The notes below the pieces were generated by a model. That model was not told the origin of the DNA and searched no databases. It worked only from the letters and a program-made list of their open reading frames with translations. This document shows positions 25,051 through 33,510 of a stretch of DNA of 64,000 nt, in pieces. The position numbers and the translations under genes are program-made. The DNA is from Xanthobacteraceae bacterium (GTDB lineage: Bacteria; Pseudomonadota; Alphaproteobacteria; Rhizobiales; Xanthobacteraceae): contig JARBUD010000020.1 in NCBI GenBank assembly GCA_029239875.1, forward strand, positions 79,764 to 143,763, read 5' to 3'. Every line of letters begins with the position of its first letter. The stretch's first letter is position 1.

Positions 25051-26547
25051 ATGAACGATACCGTCCTCATCGTCGGCGCCGGTCCGGTCGGCCTCACCAT
25101 GGCGCTGGAGCTGGCGCGCTACCGGGTGCCGGTGCGCGTCGTCGACCAGATGACCGAGCGCGCCTACACCTCGCGCGCCGTGGCGCTGTGGCCGCGCACG
25201 CTGGAACTGCTGGAGCGCGCCGGCGACGGGCTTTCCGCCGACCTGGTCACCCGCGGCAACAGGGTCACCGTCGCCCATATCATCGCCGGCACCGAGCCGA
25301 TCGCGCGGATCGAGCTGAAGGACGTCGTCACGCCCTATCCCTTCGTCCTGATGCTGCCGCAGAGCGAAACGGAAGGCGTGCTCGGCGACCGCCTCGCGGA
25401 GCACGGCGTTTGGCCGGAGCTCGGCATGCGCCTCGTCGACTTCACCCGGGACGACACCGGCATCACCGCCACGCTGCACCATGCCGACGGCAGCGAGGAG
25501 ATGACGCGCTTCGGCTGGATGGTCGCCTGCGACGGCGCCCACAGCGTGGTCCGGCACCGGCTCGGCCTCGCCTTCGACGGCGAGACGCGCGGCGACGACT
25601 GGGGCCAGGGCGACTTCCACATGACCGGCGTGCCCTTCCCGGTGAACGAGTTCGCCACCTACTGGCACGAGGAAGGCCCGGTCGTGCTGTTCCCGATGGC
25701 GCCGGGGCGCTACCGGCTGATCGTCGGCCTCGGGACCTCGACCGGGCCGGCGCCGACCACACCGAGCTTCGAGGAATTCCAGGCCATCCTCGACCGGCGC
25801 GGGCCGGGCGGCATCCAGCTCCAGGATACGGTCTGGACCTCGGCCTTCCGCATCAACGAGCGCCAGGTAAATAGCTACCGCGAGGGGCGCGTGTTCCTCG
25901 CTGGCGATTCCGCGCATGTGCACAGCCCGGCGGGCGGCCAGGGCATGAACACCGGCATGCAGGACGCCATCAACCTCGCCTGGAAGCTCGCTCTGATCAT
26001 CCGTGGGCTCTCCACCGCGCCCGCGCTGCTAGACAGCTACGACCCCGAGCGCCGGGCGGTCGGCGCGGGGGTGATCGCCGCCTCGGGGCGCCTCACTCGC
26101 ATGGCGACGATCCAGAATCCCATCGCCCGGCGCATCCGCAACGCGGTGGCGCAGTTCGTGCTCGGCCTCGCGCCGGTGCAGCACGCGCTGGAGGGTTCGA
26201 TGACCGAGACTTCGATCCGCTACGACGACAGCCCACTCAACGGCGTCTCCTGGGAGGCCGGGCCGCGCGCGGGCTCGCGCATGCCGCCGATCGAGGGCGA
26301 AGTGCCCTATGGCGCCGGCGACACGCCGCGCTTCACCCTGCGCGCCGGCGCCTGGGCGGAGGAGCCGCCCGTCCCGCTCGGCGATCTGGTCGATCTGGCG
26401 ATTCGGCCGAACCCGGTCGATGGCGGCATCGAGCTGGTGCGGCCGGACGGCTATCTCGCCATCTCCGTCGCCGACGGCGAGTGGGAACCCATCATCGCCT
26501 ATCTCGACCATTTCCGCCCCGCGCCCGCCAGGCCGGCGACGGAATGA
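25051..26547 (+). CDS. FAD-dependent aromatic-ring-type monooxygenase (PHBH/MhpA-like)
   Basis: A 498-residue flavoprotein. The dinucleotide-binding motif GAGPVG is at residues 8-13, the DG motif is in ACDGAHSVVRHRLG (~165), and the second FAD motif GDSAHVHSPAGGQGMNTGMQD (key residues Gly-Asp, ~285-300) is typical of class A flavin monooxygenases. Such enzymes hydroxylate phenols or related rings with NAD(P)H and O2; the substrate is not readable. ATG at 25051 is preceded by AGGGA; another ATG at 25027 is possible. It is followed after 51 nt by an SDR gene on the same strand, likely a catabolic pair. Confidence 0.85.
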   Translation: MNDTVLIVGAGPVGLTMALELARYRVPVRVVDQMTERAYTSRAVALWPRTLELLERAGDGLSADLVTRGNRVTVAHIIAGTEPIARIELKDVVTPYPFVLMLPQSETEGVLGDRLAEHGVWPELGMRLVDFTRDDTGITATLHHADGSEEMTRFGWMVACDGAHSVVRHRLGLAFDGETRGDDWGQGDFHMTGVPFPVNEFATYWHEEGPVVLFPMAPGRYRLIVGLGTSTGPAPTTPSFEEFQAILDRRGPGGIQLQDTVWTSAFRINERQVNSYREGRVFLAGDSAHVHSPAGGQGMNTGMQDAINLAWKLALIIRGLSTAPALLDSYDPERRAVGAGVIAASGRLTRMATIQNPIARRIRNAVAQFVLGLAPVQHALEGSMTETSIRYDDSPLNGVSWEAGPRAGSRMPPIEGEVPYGAGDTPRFTLRAGAWAEEPPVPLGDLVDLAIRPNPVDGGIELVRPDGYLAISVADGEWEPIIAYLDHFRPAPARPATE

Positions 26548-26598
26548 GCAAAGGCGCGCCGCCCGCGCGCCGTCAGACCAAGTGAGGAAGCGCGCGCC

Positions 26599-27351
26599 AT
26601 GAACGCCATCGACCTGAAGGGGCGCGTCGCCATCGTCACCGGCGGCGCCCGCGGCATCGGCTACGCCACCGCCGAGCGGCTGCTGCGCTCGGGCGCCGCG
26701 GTGGCGCTGTGGGACATCGACGCCAGGCGGCTCGCCGAGGCCGCGGGCGCGCTGTTCGCACTGGGCAAGGTCTCCACCCATATCGTCGAGCTGACCGAGG
26801 AGATGTCGGTGAACGCCGCCACGCAGGCGACGCTCAAGGCGCACGGCAAGATCGACATATTGATCAACAATGCCGGCATCACCGGCGGCAACGGCAGGCT
26901 GTGGGAGCTCGACACGGAAAGCTGGCGCCGCGTCGTCGACGTCAACCTCATCGGCCCGTTCCTCACCTGCAAGGCGGTGGTGCCGGAGCTGCTCGAGAAC
27001 GGCTGGGGCCGCATCGTCAACGTCGCCTCCATCGCCGGCAAGGAGGGCAACGCCAACGCCTCGCACTATTCCGCCTCGAAGGCAGGCGTGATCGGGCTGA
27101 CCAAGTCGCTCGGCAAGGAGCTCGCGGGCTCGAACATCCTCGTCAACTGCGTCACCCCGGCGGCGGCGCAGACCGAGCTGTTCGCCCAGATGAAGCAGGA
27201 GCACATCGACTTCATGCTGTCGAAGATCCCCATGGGCCGCTTCGTGCAGGTGGAGGAGATCGCGGCGATGATCGCCTGGCTGTCCTCGGAGGACTGCGCC
27301 TTCTCCACCGGCGCGGTGTTCGACATCTCCGGCGGGCGCGCCGTCTACTGA
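26599..27351 (+). CDS. Short-chain dehydrogenase/reductase (classical SDR)
   Basis: A 250-residue classical SDR with cofactor motif TGGARGIG (14-21), NNAG near 89 and the active-site Ser in NVASIAGKEG with Tyr and Lys in SHYSASKAG (~153-161). It resembles FabG-type 3-oxoacyl or polyol dehydrogenases. Asp after the second strand (WDIDARR) favours NAD. GAGGAA lies 9 nt before the ATG. It follows the monooxygenase and may oxidise the product of that step, but the pathway is unknown. Confidence 0.88.
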   Translation: MNAIDLKGRVAIVTGGARGIGYATAERLLRSGAAVALWDIDARRLAEAAGALFALGKVSTHIVELTEEMSVNAATQATLKAHGKIDILINNAGITGGNGRLWELDTESWRRVVDVNLIGPFLTCKAVVPELLENGWGRIVNVASIAGKEGNANASHYSASKAGVIGLTKSLGKELAGSNILVNCVTPAAAQTELFAQMKQEHIDFMLSKIPMGRFVQVEEIAAMIAWLSSEDCAFSTGAVFDISGGRAVY

Positions 27352-27492
27352 CGCCTTCCCCTCATGCGGTCGTGGCACTCGGCAAGAATCGTGCGCGCCG
27401 TGGGCTGTCGTCGCACCCTGCGCAGGCGACGGCCTGCCGCCGCCTGAACTATACCTGCGCGATCAGAACGCTTCGTCCGCATCGGATCGCGC

Positions 27493-29136
27493 ATGGACGC
27501 CATCACCACCGCCCTCATCCTGCTCCTCGCCGTCGTCGCCAGCGGCGGGCTCACCCGGTCGCTGCCCATCCCGGTGCCGCTGCCGCTGGTGCAGATCGTG
27601 CTGGGCGTGCTAACCGCCGCGGTCGCCGATCTCGGCGTGCAGCTGAAGCCGGAGATCTTCTTCCTCCTGTTCCTGCCGCCGCTGCTGTTCCTCGACGGCT
27701 GGCGCATCCCCAAGGACGGGCTGATGCGCGACCGCGGCACCATATTGCAGCTCGCTTTCGGGCTGGTGGTGTTCACCGTGCTGGGGGTGGGGCTGTTCCT
27801 ACACTTCATGATCCCGCACATGCCGCTGGCGGTCGCCTTCGCGCTCGCCGCCGTCATCTCGCCGACCGATCCGGTGGCGGTGGCGGCGATCGCCGCGCGC
27901 ACGCCGATCCCGCACCGGCTGATGCACATATTGCAGGGCGAGGCGCTGCTGAACGACGCCTCCGGCCTCGTCTGCATGCGCTTCGCCGTCATCGCGGCAC
28001 TGACCGGCAGCTTCTCGCTGATCGACGCCTTCGGCGATTTCCTCTGGCTGGTGATCGCCGGCGTCGGCATCGGCGCGGGCGTCACCTGGGCCGCGGGCGT
28101 GGCCAAGGACTGGATCTCGCGGCGGGTCGGCGAGGAGACCGGGGCGCAGATCCTGATCAGCCTGCTCATCCCCTTCGGCGCCTACATGCTGGCCGAGAAG
28201 GTGGGCGGCTCGGGCATATTGGCAGCGGTCAGCGCCGGCGTGGTGATGAGCCATATCGAGCGGGCCGGCCATGTGATGGCGCTCACCCGCGTCCGCCGCG
28301 CGGCGTTCTGGGACATGATCCAGTTCTCCGCCAATGGCGTGGTCTTCGTGCTGCTCGGCGAGCAGCTGCCGACCATCGTCCACGCCGCCACGCGGGCGGT
28401 GACCGAGGCCGGCCAGCGCGAGCCGGCCTGGCTCATCGTCTATGTCGTCGCCATCAATATTGCGGTGGCCGTGCTGCGCTTCCTGTGGGTGTGGGTGTCG
28501 CTGCAATTCACCCTGTTCCGGGCGGCGCGCAAGGGCGTGGAGGCCGACAAGCCGAGCTGGCGGCTCATCGCCGTGACCTCGCTCGCCGGCGCGCGCGGCG
28601 CCGTTACGCTGGCCGGCGTGCTTTCCCTGCCGCTGCTGCTCGACGACGGCTCGCCCTTCCCCACCCGCGACCTCGCCATATTGCTTGCCGCCGGCGTCAT
28701 CATCGTCTCGCTGCTGATGGCGAGCATCGGCCTGCCTTTCCTGATGAAGGGCCTGAAGCTGCCGCCGGAGCCGGTCCATCACGAGGAAGAGGACAGCGCC
28801 CGCCTCGCCGCCGCCCACGCCGCCATCATGGCGGTCGAGCGGGCACAGCATGATCTCGGCGAGGGCCGCAGCGACGCCGATCTCTATGCCGACGCCGGCG
28901 CGCGCATCATGGAGAGCTACCGCCAGCGCATCGAGCGCGGCTCGCAGACCGGCGACGCGGCCGAGCATCTGCACCGGATGGAACGCATCGAGCGCGAGCT
29001 GCGCCTCGCCGGCATCCGTGCCGAGCGCAGCGAGTTCTACCAGCTCGCCCGCAGTCGCCAGCTCACCGACGGCACCATGCGCAAGCTGGTGCGCGAGCTC
29101 GATCTGCTGGAGACCCGCATCGCCCCCGGCGCGTGA
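27493..29136 (+). CDS. Na+/H+ antiporter of the CPA1 (NhaP/NHE) family
   Basis: A 547-residue protein with about 12 spans in residues 1-430 and a charged cytoplasmic C-terminal domain of ~115 residues predicted mostly helical. Family motifs are present: LFLPPLLFLDGW, ISPTDPVAVAAI (ion-binding Asp), QGEALLNDASGLV (the second acidic site) and TSLAGARGAVTLAG. It exchanges Na+ (or K+) for H+ across the inner membrane for pH and salt control. It stands alone, 141 nt after the SDR gene. Confidence 0.9.
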   Translation: MDAITTALILLLAVVASGGLTRSLPIPVPLPLVQIVLGVLTAAVADLGVQLKPEIFFLLFLPPLLFLDGWRIPKDGLMRDRGTILQLAFGLVVFTVLGVGLFLHFMIPHMPLAVAFALAAVISPTDPVAVAAIAARTPIPHRLMHILQGEALLNDASGLVCMRFAVIAALTGSFSLIDAFGDFLWLVIAGVGIGAGVTWAAGVAKDWISRRVGEETGAQILISLLIPFGAYMLAEKVGGSGILAAVSAGVVMSHIERAGHVMALTRVRRAAFWDMIQFSANGVVFVLLGEQLPTIVHAATRAVTEAGQREPAWLIVYVVAINIAVAVLRFLWVWVSLQFTLFRAARKGVEADKPSWRLIAVTSLAGARGAVTLAGVLSLPLLLDDGSPFPTRDLAILLAAGVIIVSLLMASIGLPFLMKGLKLPPEPVHHEEEDSARLAAAHAAIMAVERAQHDLGEGRSDADLYADAGARIMESYRQRIERGSQTGDAAEHLHRMERIERELRLAGIRAERSEFYQLARSRQLTDGTMRKLVRELDLLETRIAPGA

Positions 29137-29302
29137 CGCCCGGCTTCGACCATCGGCCAACGGGGCATGGACATGCTTCAACTTGCGCGGAACATGTTCT
29201 AAGTCTGCGGGCGAACCTGCCCCCCAGCGTCGCGCCCCCCGCCCTTCCCAAGACCGGAAGCCCGGCCCGCGCGGCTCTCCTGCCTGCAAGATCGGAGTTC
29301 AC

Positions 29303-30292
29303 ATGCACGTCCTGATTATCGGTGCGGCCGGCATGCTCGGCCGCAAGCTGACCGCGTCCCTGCTGCTCGAGGGGCTGAACGGGCGCGCGCCCGGCCAGCT
29401 CACCCTCGCCGACGTCGTCGCCCCGCCGATGCCGGAAGGCGCGCCCGTTGAGACGAGCCTGGTGACCGCCGACCTCTCCGCGCCCGGTGCTGCCGAGCAA
29501 CTCGTGGCCGGACGCCCGGACGTGATCTTCCACCTCGCCGCCATCGTCTCCGGCGAGGCCGAGGCCGATTTCGAGAAGGGCTACCGCATCAATGTCGACG
29601 GCACGCGGGCGCTGCTGGAGGCGATCCGCCTCACCGGGCCGGAAGGCTCCTACAAGCCGCGCGTGGTGTTCACCTCCTCGCTGGCCGTGTTCGGCGAGCC
29701 CTTCCCGGAAAGCATTCCCGACGACTTCTTCCTGACGCCGCTGACCAGCTACGGCGCGCAGAAGGCGATCGGCGAATTGCTGCTCGGCGATTATTCGCGG
29801 CGCGGCTTTCTCGACGGCATCGGCATCCGCCTGCCGACCATCTCGATCCGTCCCGGCAAGCCGAACCGCGCCGCCTCCGGCTTCTTCTCCTCCATCCTGC
29901 GCGAGCCGCTCAACGGCCAGGAAGCCGTGCTGCCGGTGTCGGAGAGCGTGCGCCACTGGTTCGCCAGCCCGCGCGCGGCGACCGGCTTCATCAAGCGCGC
30001 CGGCGAGCTCGACACCAGCGCGCTCGGCAACCGCCGCTCGCTGACCATGCCGGGGCTCTCCGCGACCGTCGGCGACCAGATCGAGGCGCTGCGCCGCGTC
30101 GCCGGCGACAAGGCGGTGGCGTTGATCCGCCGCGAGCGCGATCCCGTGGTGGCGCGGATCATCGAGGGCTGGCCGCAGCGCTTCGACACCAGGCGCGCCG
30201 AGGCGCTCGGCTTCAAGGCGGAGACCTCGTTCGAGGACATCATCCGCATCCATATCGAGGACGAGCTCGGCGGCACGCTGCCGGGGGCGTGA
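29303..30292 (+). CDS. denD: D-erythronate dehydrogenase-like NAD-dependent epimerase/dehydratase-fold protein (DenD type)
   Basis: A 329-residue extended-type SDR: GAAGMLGRKL at 7-16 binds NAD, FTSSLAVFGEPFPE holds the catalytic Ser, and SYGAQKAIGELLL holds Tyr and Lys. The overall sequence (LPTISIRPGKPNRAASGFFSSI-type core around 170-190, with a Pro-Gly-Lys-Pro-Asn segment) matches DenD, which oxidises D-erythronate to 2-oxo-tetronate. Nearby OtnK and OtnC homologues on the far side of the GntR gene support a tetronate pathway. GGAG lies 5 nt before the ATG. The other possibility is an UxaD-type or nucleoside-sugar epimerase, which I think less likely. Confidence 0.75.
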   Translation: MHVLIIGAAGMLGRKLTASLLLEGLNGRAPGQLTLADVVAPPMPEGAPVETSLVTADLSAPGAAEQLVAGRPDVIFHLAAIVSGEAEADFEKGYRINVDGTRALLEAIRLTGPEGSYKPRVVFTSSLAVFGEPFPESIPDDFFLTPLTSYGAQKAIGELLLGDYSRRGFLDGIGIRLPTISIRPGKPNRAASGFFSSILREPLNGQEAVLPVSESVRHWFASPRAATGFIKRAGELDTSALGNRRSLTMPGLSATVGDQIEALRRVAGDKAVALIRRERDPVVARIIEGWPQRFDTRRAEALGFKAETSFEDIIRIHIEDELGGTLPGA

Positions 30293-30315
30293 GGGCGGCT
30301 GCCGCTCGAAGCGAT

Positions 30316-30406
30316 GTCATGGCCGGGCTTGGCCCGGCCATCCGCGACTTCGATTCAGCTTGGCGCCAGACAAGTCGTGGATCCCCGGGCCAAGCCCGGG
30401 GATGAC
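30316..30406. repeat. Paired-hairpin palindromic repeat between convergent genes
   Basis: A 91-nt imperfect palindrome whose two arms each fold into a perfect 10-bp hairpin: ATGGCCGGGC/GCCCGGCCAT (30319-30341, loop TTG) and ATCCCCGGGC/GCCCGGGGAT (30381-30403, loop CAA). It begins 24 nt after the denD stop and lies between denD (+) and gntR (-), so it can serve as a bidirectional terminator. The CCCGGGCTTG core recurs at 57379-57401. Confidence 0.75.
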
Positions 30407-30460
30407 GGTCGGAGGGTGGAATCTACAGCCAGGATGACGCCGTAAAGGGGCAAGCCCCCC

Positions 30461-31177
30461 TCAGCCCTCAAAGACGTCCTTGAAGCGCGCGTGCGCCTTC
30501 TCGATATGCGAGCGCATCGCCGCCGCGGCGGCGTCCGGGTCGCGTTCGCGGAACGCCTCGATGATCCGCGCATGCTCGACGATCGCGTCTTGGGTGACGC
30601 GCGTGTAGAAGCGCAGCCGGAACAGGTGCAGGTGCACCCGCTGCTGGGTGACGATGTCGTGCAGCAGTGCGTTGCCGCTCGCCCGCGCCACCTCGGCGTG
30701 GAACCGCGCGTCCTGCTGGGCGAAGGCGTTGTAGGCCGACAGCGGGTCGCCCGGCACCGGCTCTTCCATGTCCGCCGCCAGCGTGCGCAGCGCGCCGAGC
30801 TCGTCCTCCGACATCAGCACCGCCGCCCGCGCCGCCGCGGCCGGCTCCAAGAGCAGCCGCAGCTCGCAGAGGTCGTCGAACTGCTTGCGGGTGAGCTGCG
30901 AAGCGGCGCGGTAGCCGGACAGGTGGATCTTCACCACCAGCCCCTGCGCCTCGAGCTGGCTGAGCGCCTCGCGGATCGGCGTCTGCGACACGCCGAGCTC
31001 GCGCGCCAGCTTGTCGACGCTGATGCGCCCGCCGGGCTCGATCTCGAGCGACATCAGCTTCTTGAGAAGCCAGTCATAGACCTCGGCGCCGAGCCGGACG
31101 GGACGGGGAATGGAGAACGTGCTGCTCATCGGCACCGGCTTCATGCTCGTGGGGAGATAGTCCTGGAACGGCTCCAT
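30461..31177 (-). CDS. GntR-family transcriptional regulator, FadR/FCD type
   Basis: A 238-residue regulator. The N-terminal winged helix contains ISVDKLARELGVSQTPIREALSQLEAQGLV (key residues in positions ~52-82), followed by the all-helical FCD domain with metal-site histidines expected in QQDARFHAEVAR, VHLHLFR and HARIIEAF. Such proteins usually bind an organic acid and leave their operator. It is divergent from the Liv-type importer gene, whose leader carries an 8+8 inverted repeat. The start is unresolved: ATG at 31177, 31144 or 31129 are all in frame and none has a good ribosome site. Confidence 0.87.
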   Translation of the reverse strand: MEPFQDYLPTSMKPVPMSSTFSIPRPVRLGAEVYDWLLKKLMSLEIEPGGRISVDKLARELGVSQTPIREALSQLEAQGLVVKIHLSGYRAASQLTRKQFDDLCELRLLLEPAAAARAAVLMSEDELGALRTLAADMEEPVPGDPLSAYNAFAQQDARFHAEVARASGNALLHDIVTQQRVHLHLFRLRFYTRVTQDAIVEHARIIEAFRERDPDAAAAAMRSHIEKAHARFKDVFEG

Positions 31178-31256
31178 AAGTCAACGAAACCGATTCCGGC
31201 GAAGGAAAAGGCCTCTTGACTCGGTGTCATTTTAGCGACGATGGTGCGCCCCGAAC

Positions 31257-31277
31257 AATCCGATATCAAATCGGATT
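31257..31277. promoter_or_regulatory. Candidate GntR operator upstream of the Liv-type importer
   Basis: AATCCGAT (31257-31264) and ATCGGATT (31270-31277) form a perfect 8-bp inverted repeat with a 5-nt spacer, 20 nt before the binding-protein ATG. It sits in the 119-bp gap shared with the divergent GntR gene, so it is the obvious operator. A TTGACT at 31216-31221 may be the -35 element of the rightward promoter; I see no clear -10. Confidence 0.55.
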
Positions 31278-31296
31278 CATATCTGGGAGGTCATTT

Positions 31297-32436
31297 ATGG
31301 CATTGTCACGTCGTTTCGCGCTCGGCCTGATCTCGGCCGCCGCGCTTGCCGGCTCGCTGGTCCCGGCCGCCGCCGAGGACACGATCAAGATCGGCATGGC
31401 CGCTCCGCTGACCGGCGTCGCCGCCGAAGTCGGCCACTTCCAGCAGGCCGGCGCCGAGCTGGGCATCGAGCGCGTGAATGCCGAAGGCGGCGCCCTTGGC
31501 CGCAAGTTCGAGCTGGTGATCGAGGACGACCAGACCACCAATCCCGGCATCGTCCTGGCCTTCTCCCGCCTGATCAACCGCGGCGACCTCGTCGCCGTGC
31601 TGGCCTCGCTGCGCTCGACGCAGGTGAACGCCATCTCCGCCGACGCCAAGCGCGCAGGCATCCCGGTGTTCTTCGGCGGCACCGACCCGTCGCTGACCCA
31701 GAACGGCAATCCCTGGTTCTTCCGCACCCGCCCGAACGATTCCTTCTCGGCCAAGGTGATCGCCGATTACGGCGTGAACACGCTCGGCAAGAAGAAGTGG
31801 GCGATCGTCCACTCCACCGACGCCTTCGGCACCGCCGGCGCCAAGGCGCTGACCGCCTCGCTCAAGGCGCTCGGCATCGAGCCGGTGCTGGTGCAGGGCT
31901 TCAACAATAGCCAGGCCGACATGACGCCGATCGTGCTGGCGGTGCGCCAGTCCGGCGCCGACATCATCGCCAGCTACACCCCGCTCGAGACCGACGTCGC
32001 CGTGCTGGCCCGCCAGTTCAAGCAGTTCGGCATCAACGCCCCGTGGGTCGGCTCGGCCTCGGTCGCGTCGACCACCGCGCTGCAGCTCGCCGGCCCGGCG
32101 CTGCACGGCACCTTCGCGGTCGCCGACTACAACTCAGCCGCCAATGACGAGGCGAAGGTCTATTTCGACGCCTTCTCCAAGAAGGTCGGCCGCCCGCCGG
32201 ACTACACCTCGGCCTGGACTTACGATTCGATCCGCCTGATCGCCGAGGCGGTCAAGAAGGCGGGCAGCACCGAGCCGGCCAAGGTCCGCGAGGCGCTGCT
32301 GTCGCTCAAGGACTTCAAGGGCGCCGAGGGCACCTACAATTTCGACCAGAACGGCGACGGCCTGCGCGGCTACAACATCGTCCGCAACGACAAGGGCACC
32401 ATCGTCTTCGAACGCCACATCGCTTTCGACAAGTGA
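31297..32436 (+). CDS. Liv-type ABC substrate-binding protein
   Basis: A 379-residue periplasmic protein of the branched-chain amino-acid (LivJ/LivK) fold. A signal peptide ends near PAAAEDT and the mature protein begins IKIGMAAPLTGVAAEVG. Typical blocks are GGALGRKFELVIEDDQ, NPWFFRTRPND and DYTSAWTYDSIRLIAEAV. GGGAGG lies 6-7 nt before the ATG. The fold also binds organic acids and sugar acids; with OtnK/OtnC homologues downstream in the same operon a four-carbon sugar acid is more likely than an amino acid. That is inference. Confidence 0.88.
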   Translation: MALSRRFALGLISAAALAGSLVPAAAEDTIKIGMAAPLTGVAAEVGHFQQAGAELGIERVNAEGGALGRKFELVIEDDQTTNPGIVLAFSRLINRGDLVAVLASLRSTQVNAISADAKRAGIPVFFGGTDPSLTQNGNPWFFRTRPNDSFSAKVIADYGVNTLGKKKWAIVHSTDAFGTAGAKALTASLKALGIEPVLVQGFNNSQADMTPIVLAVRQSGADIIASYTPLETDVAVLARQFKQFGINAPWVGSASVASTTALQLAGPALHGTFAVADYNSAANDEAKVYFDAFSKKVGRPPDYTSAWTYDSIRLIAEAVKKAGSTEPAKVREALLSLKDFKGAEGTYNFDQNGDGLRGYNIVRNDKGTIVFERHIAFDK

Positions 32437-32477
32437 TTGGCACGACGGCGGCGCGGGTTCCAGCGCCCCTCCTTCCG

Positions 32478-32530
32478 CGTCACGGCCCCTCTTCGTGACG
32501 TCACTCAGCGGCCGCGTCCGCGCGGCCGCT
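32478..32530. terminator. Tandem stem-loops between binding-protein and permease genes
   Basis: Two hairpins in the 188-nt gap: CGTCACG/CGTGACG (32478-32484 and 32494-32500, 9-nt loop) and a perfect 10-bp GC stem AGCGGCCGCG/CGCGGCCGCT (32507-32516 and 32521-32530, loop TCCG) followed by CCTTTC. The second resembles a leaky intrinsic terminator or an mRNA-stabilising end. Confidence 0.5.
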
Positions 32531-32624
32531 CCTTTCGTGATCTCCTGATCGCACCTCCGCCTTCCTGCCCTTTGGCGCCAAGCGCCGGCAGGAAGACCTT
32601 GCCCTCTCGCGCGCAGGACCGGCG

Positions 32625-33500
32625 ATGAGTCTGCTTCCACAGCTTCTGTTCACAGGGATCGGCATCGGCAGCATCTATGCCATGGTCGCCCTCGGCTTCG
32701 TGCTGCTGATCCGCTCGGCGAACGTCGTCAATTTCGCCCAGGGCGAGTTCTCCATGCTCGGCGCGTACGCCATGGTGATCCTGCTCACCGGCTTCGGGCT
32801 GAACTATTTCGTCTCGCTCGGCCTGGCCGTGGTGGCGATGGCGATCTTCGGCGTCGTCTTCGCCTCCATCACCTACTGGCCGTTGCGCGACCGCGGGCAG
32901 ATCCCGGTGATCATCAGCACCATCGGCGCCACCATCCTGCTGTCGAACCTCATCCTCGCCACCTACGGGCCGAGCCCGGAAGTGCTGCCCGGCCTGTTCG
33001 ATGGCGCCGGCTTCCTGGTCGGCAACGTGTTCATGGACAGCCAGTACCTGACCATCATCGCGGTCACGGCGGTGCTGGTCGGCCTGCAGTACCTGATCTT
33101 CGAGAAGACCATGGTCGGCAAGAAGCTGCAGGCCACCTCGCAGGACAAGGAGATGGCGAGCCTGCTCGGCATTCCCGTCATCGCCATGATCTTCGGCACC
33201 TTTGCCTATTCCGCCGCGCTGGGCGGCCTCGCCGGCATCCTCGTCGCGCCGATCCTGTTCGTCTCTGTCGGCATCGGCCCGCTGATCGCGCTCAAGGCCT
33301 TCGCCGCCAACATCATCGGCGGCTTCGGCTCGATCCCCGGCGCCATCTGCGGCGGCCTGATCATCGGCATCGTCGAGACGCTGGGCGCCAGCTACATCTC
33401 CGTCCCCTACAAGGACGCCTTCGCCTTCCTAATGCTGCTCGCGGTGCTCCTCGTACGTCCGCAGGGCCTGTTCGGCGAACGCATCGCCGAGAAGGCGTGA
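32625..33500 (+). CDS. Liv-type ABC transporter permease LivH
   Basis: A 291-residue membrane protein with about eight spans. Family signatures are LLFTGIGIGSIYAMVALGFVL near the N-terminus, NVVNFAQGEFSMLGAY (~33-48) and the C-terminal IIGGFGSIPGAICGGLIIG with LLVRPQGLFGE at the end. It pairs with the LivM half of the next gene to form the pore. The start at 32625 gives the usual short N-terminus before the first span. Confidence 0.9.
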   Translation: MSLLPQLLFTGIGIGSIYAMVALGFVLLIRSANVVNFAQGEFSMLGAYAMVILLTGFGLNYFVSLGLAVVAMAIFGVVFASITYWPLRDRGQIPVIISTIGATILLSNLILATYGPSPEVLPGLFDGAGFLVGNVFMDSQYLTIIAVTAVLVGLQYLIFEKTMVGKKLQATSQDKEMASLLGIPVIAMIFGTFAYSAALGGLAGILVAPILFVSVGIGPLIALKAFAANIIGGFGSIPGAICGGLIIGIVETLGASYISVPYKDAFAFLMLLAVLLVRPQGLFGERIAEKA

Positions 33501-33510
33501 GGAGGCCATC

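Noticed and set aside
27352..27492. Gap between the SDR and antiporter genes considered for a small gene or tRNA
   Set aside because: No tRNA cloverleaf, no frame with a ribosome site and no notable palindrome; probably only a promoter.
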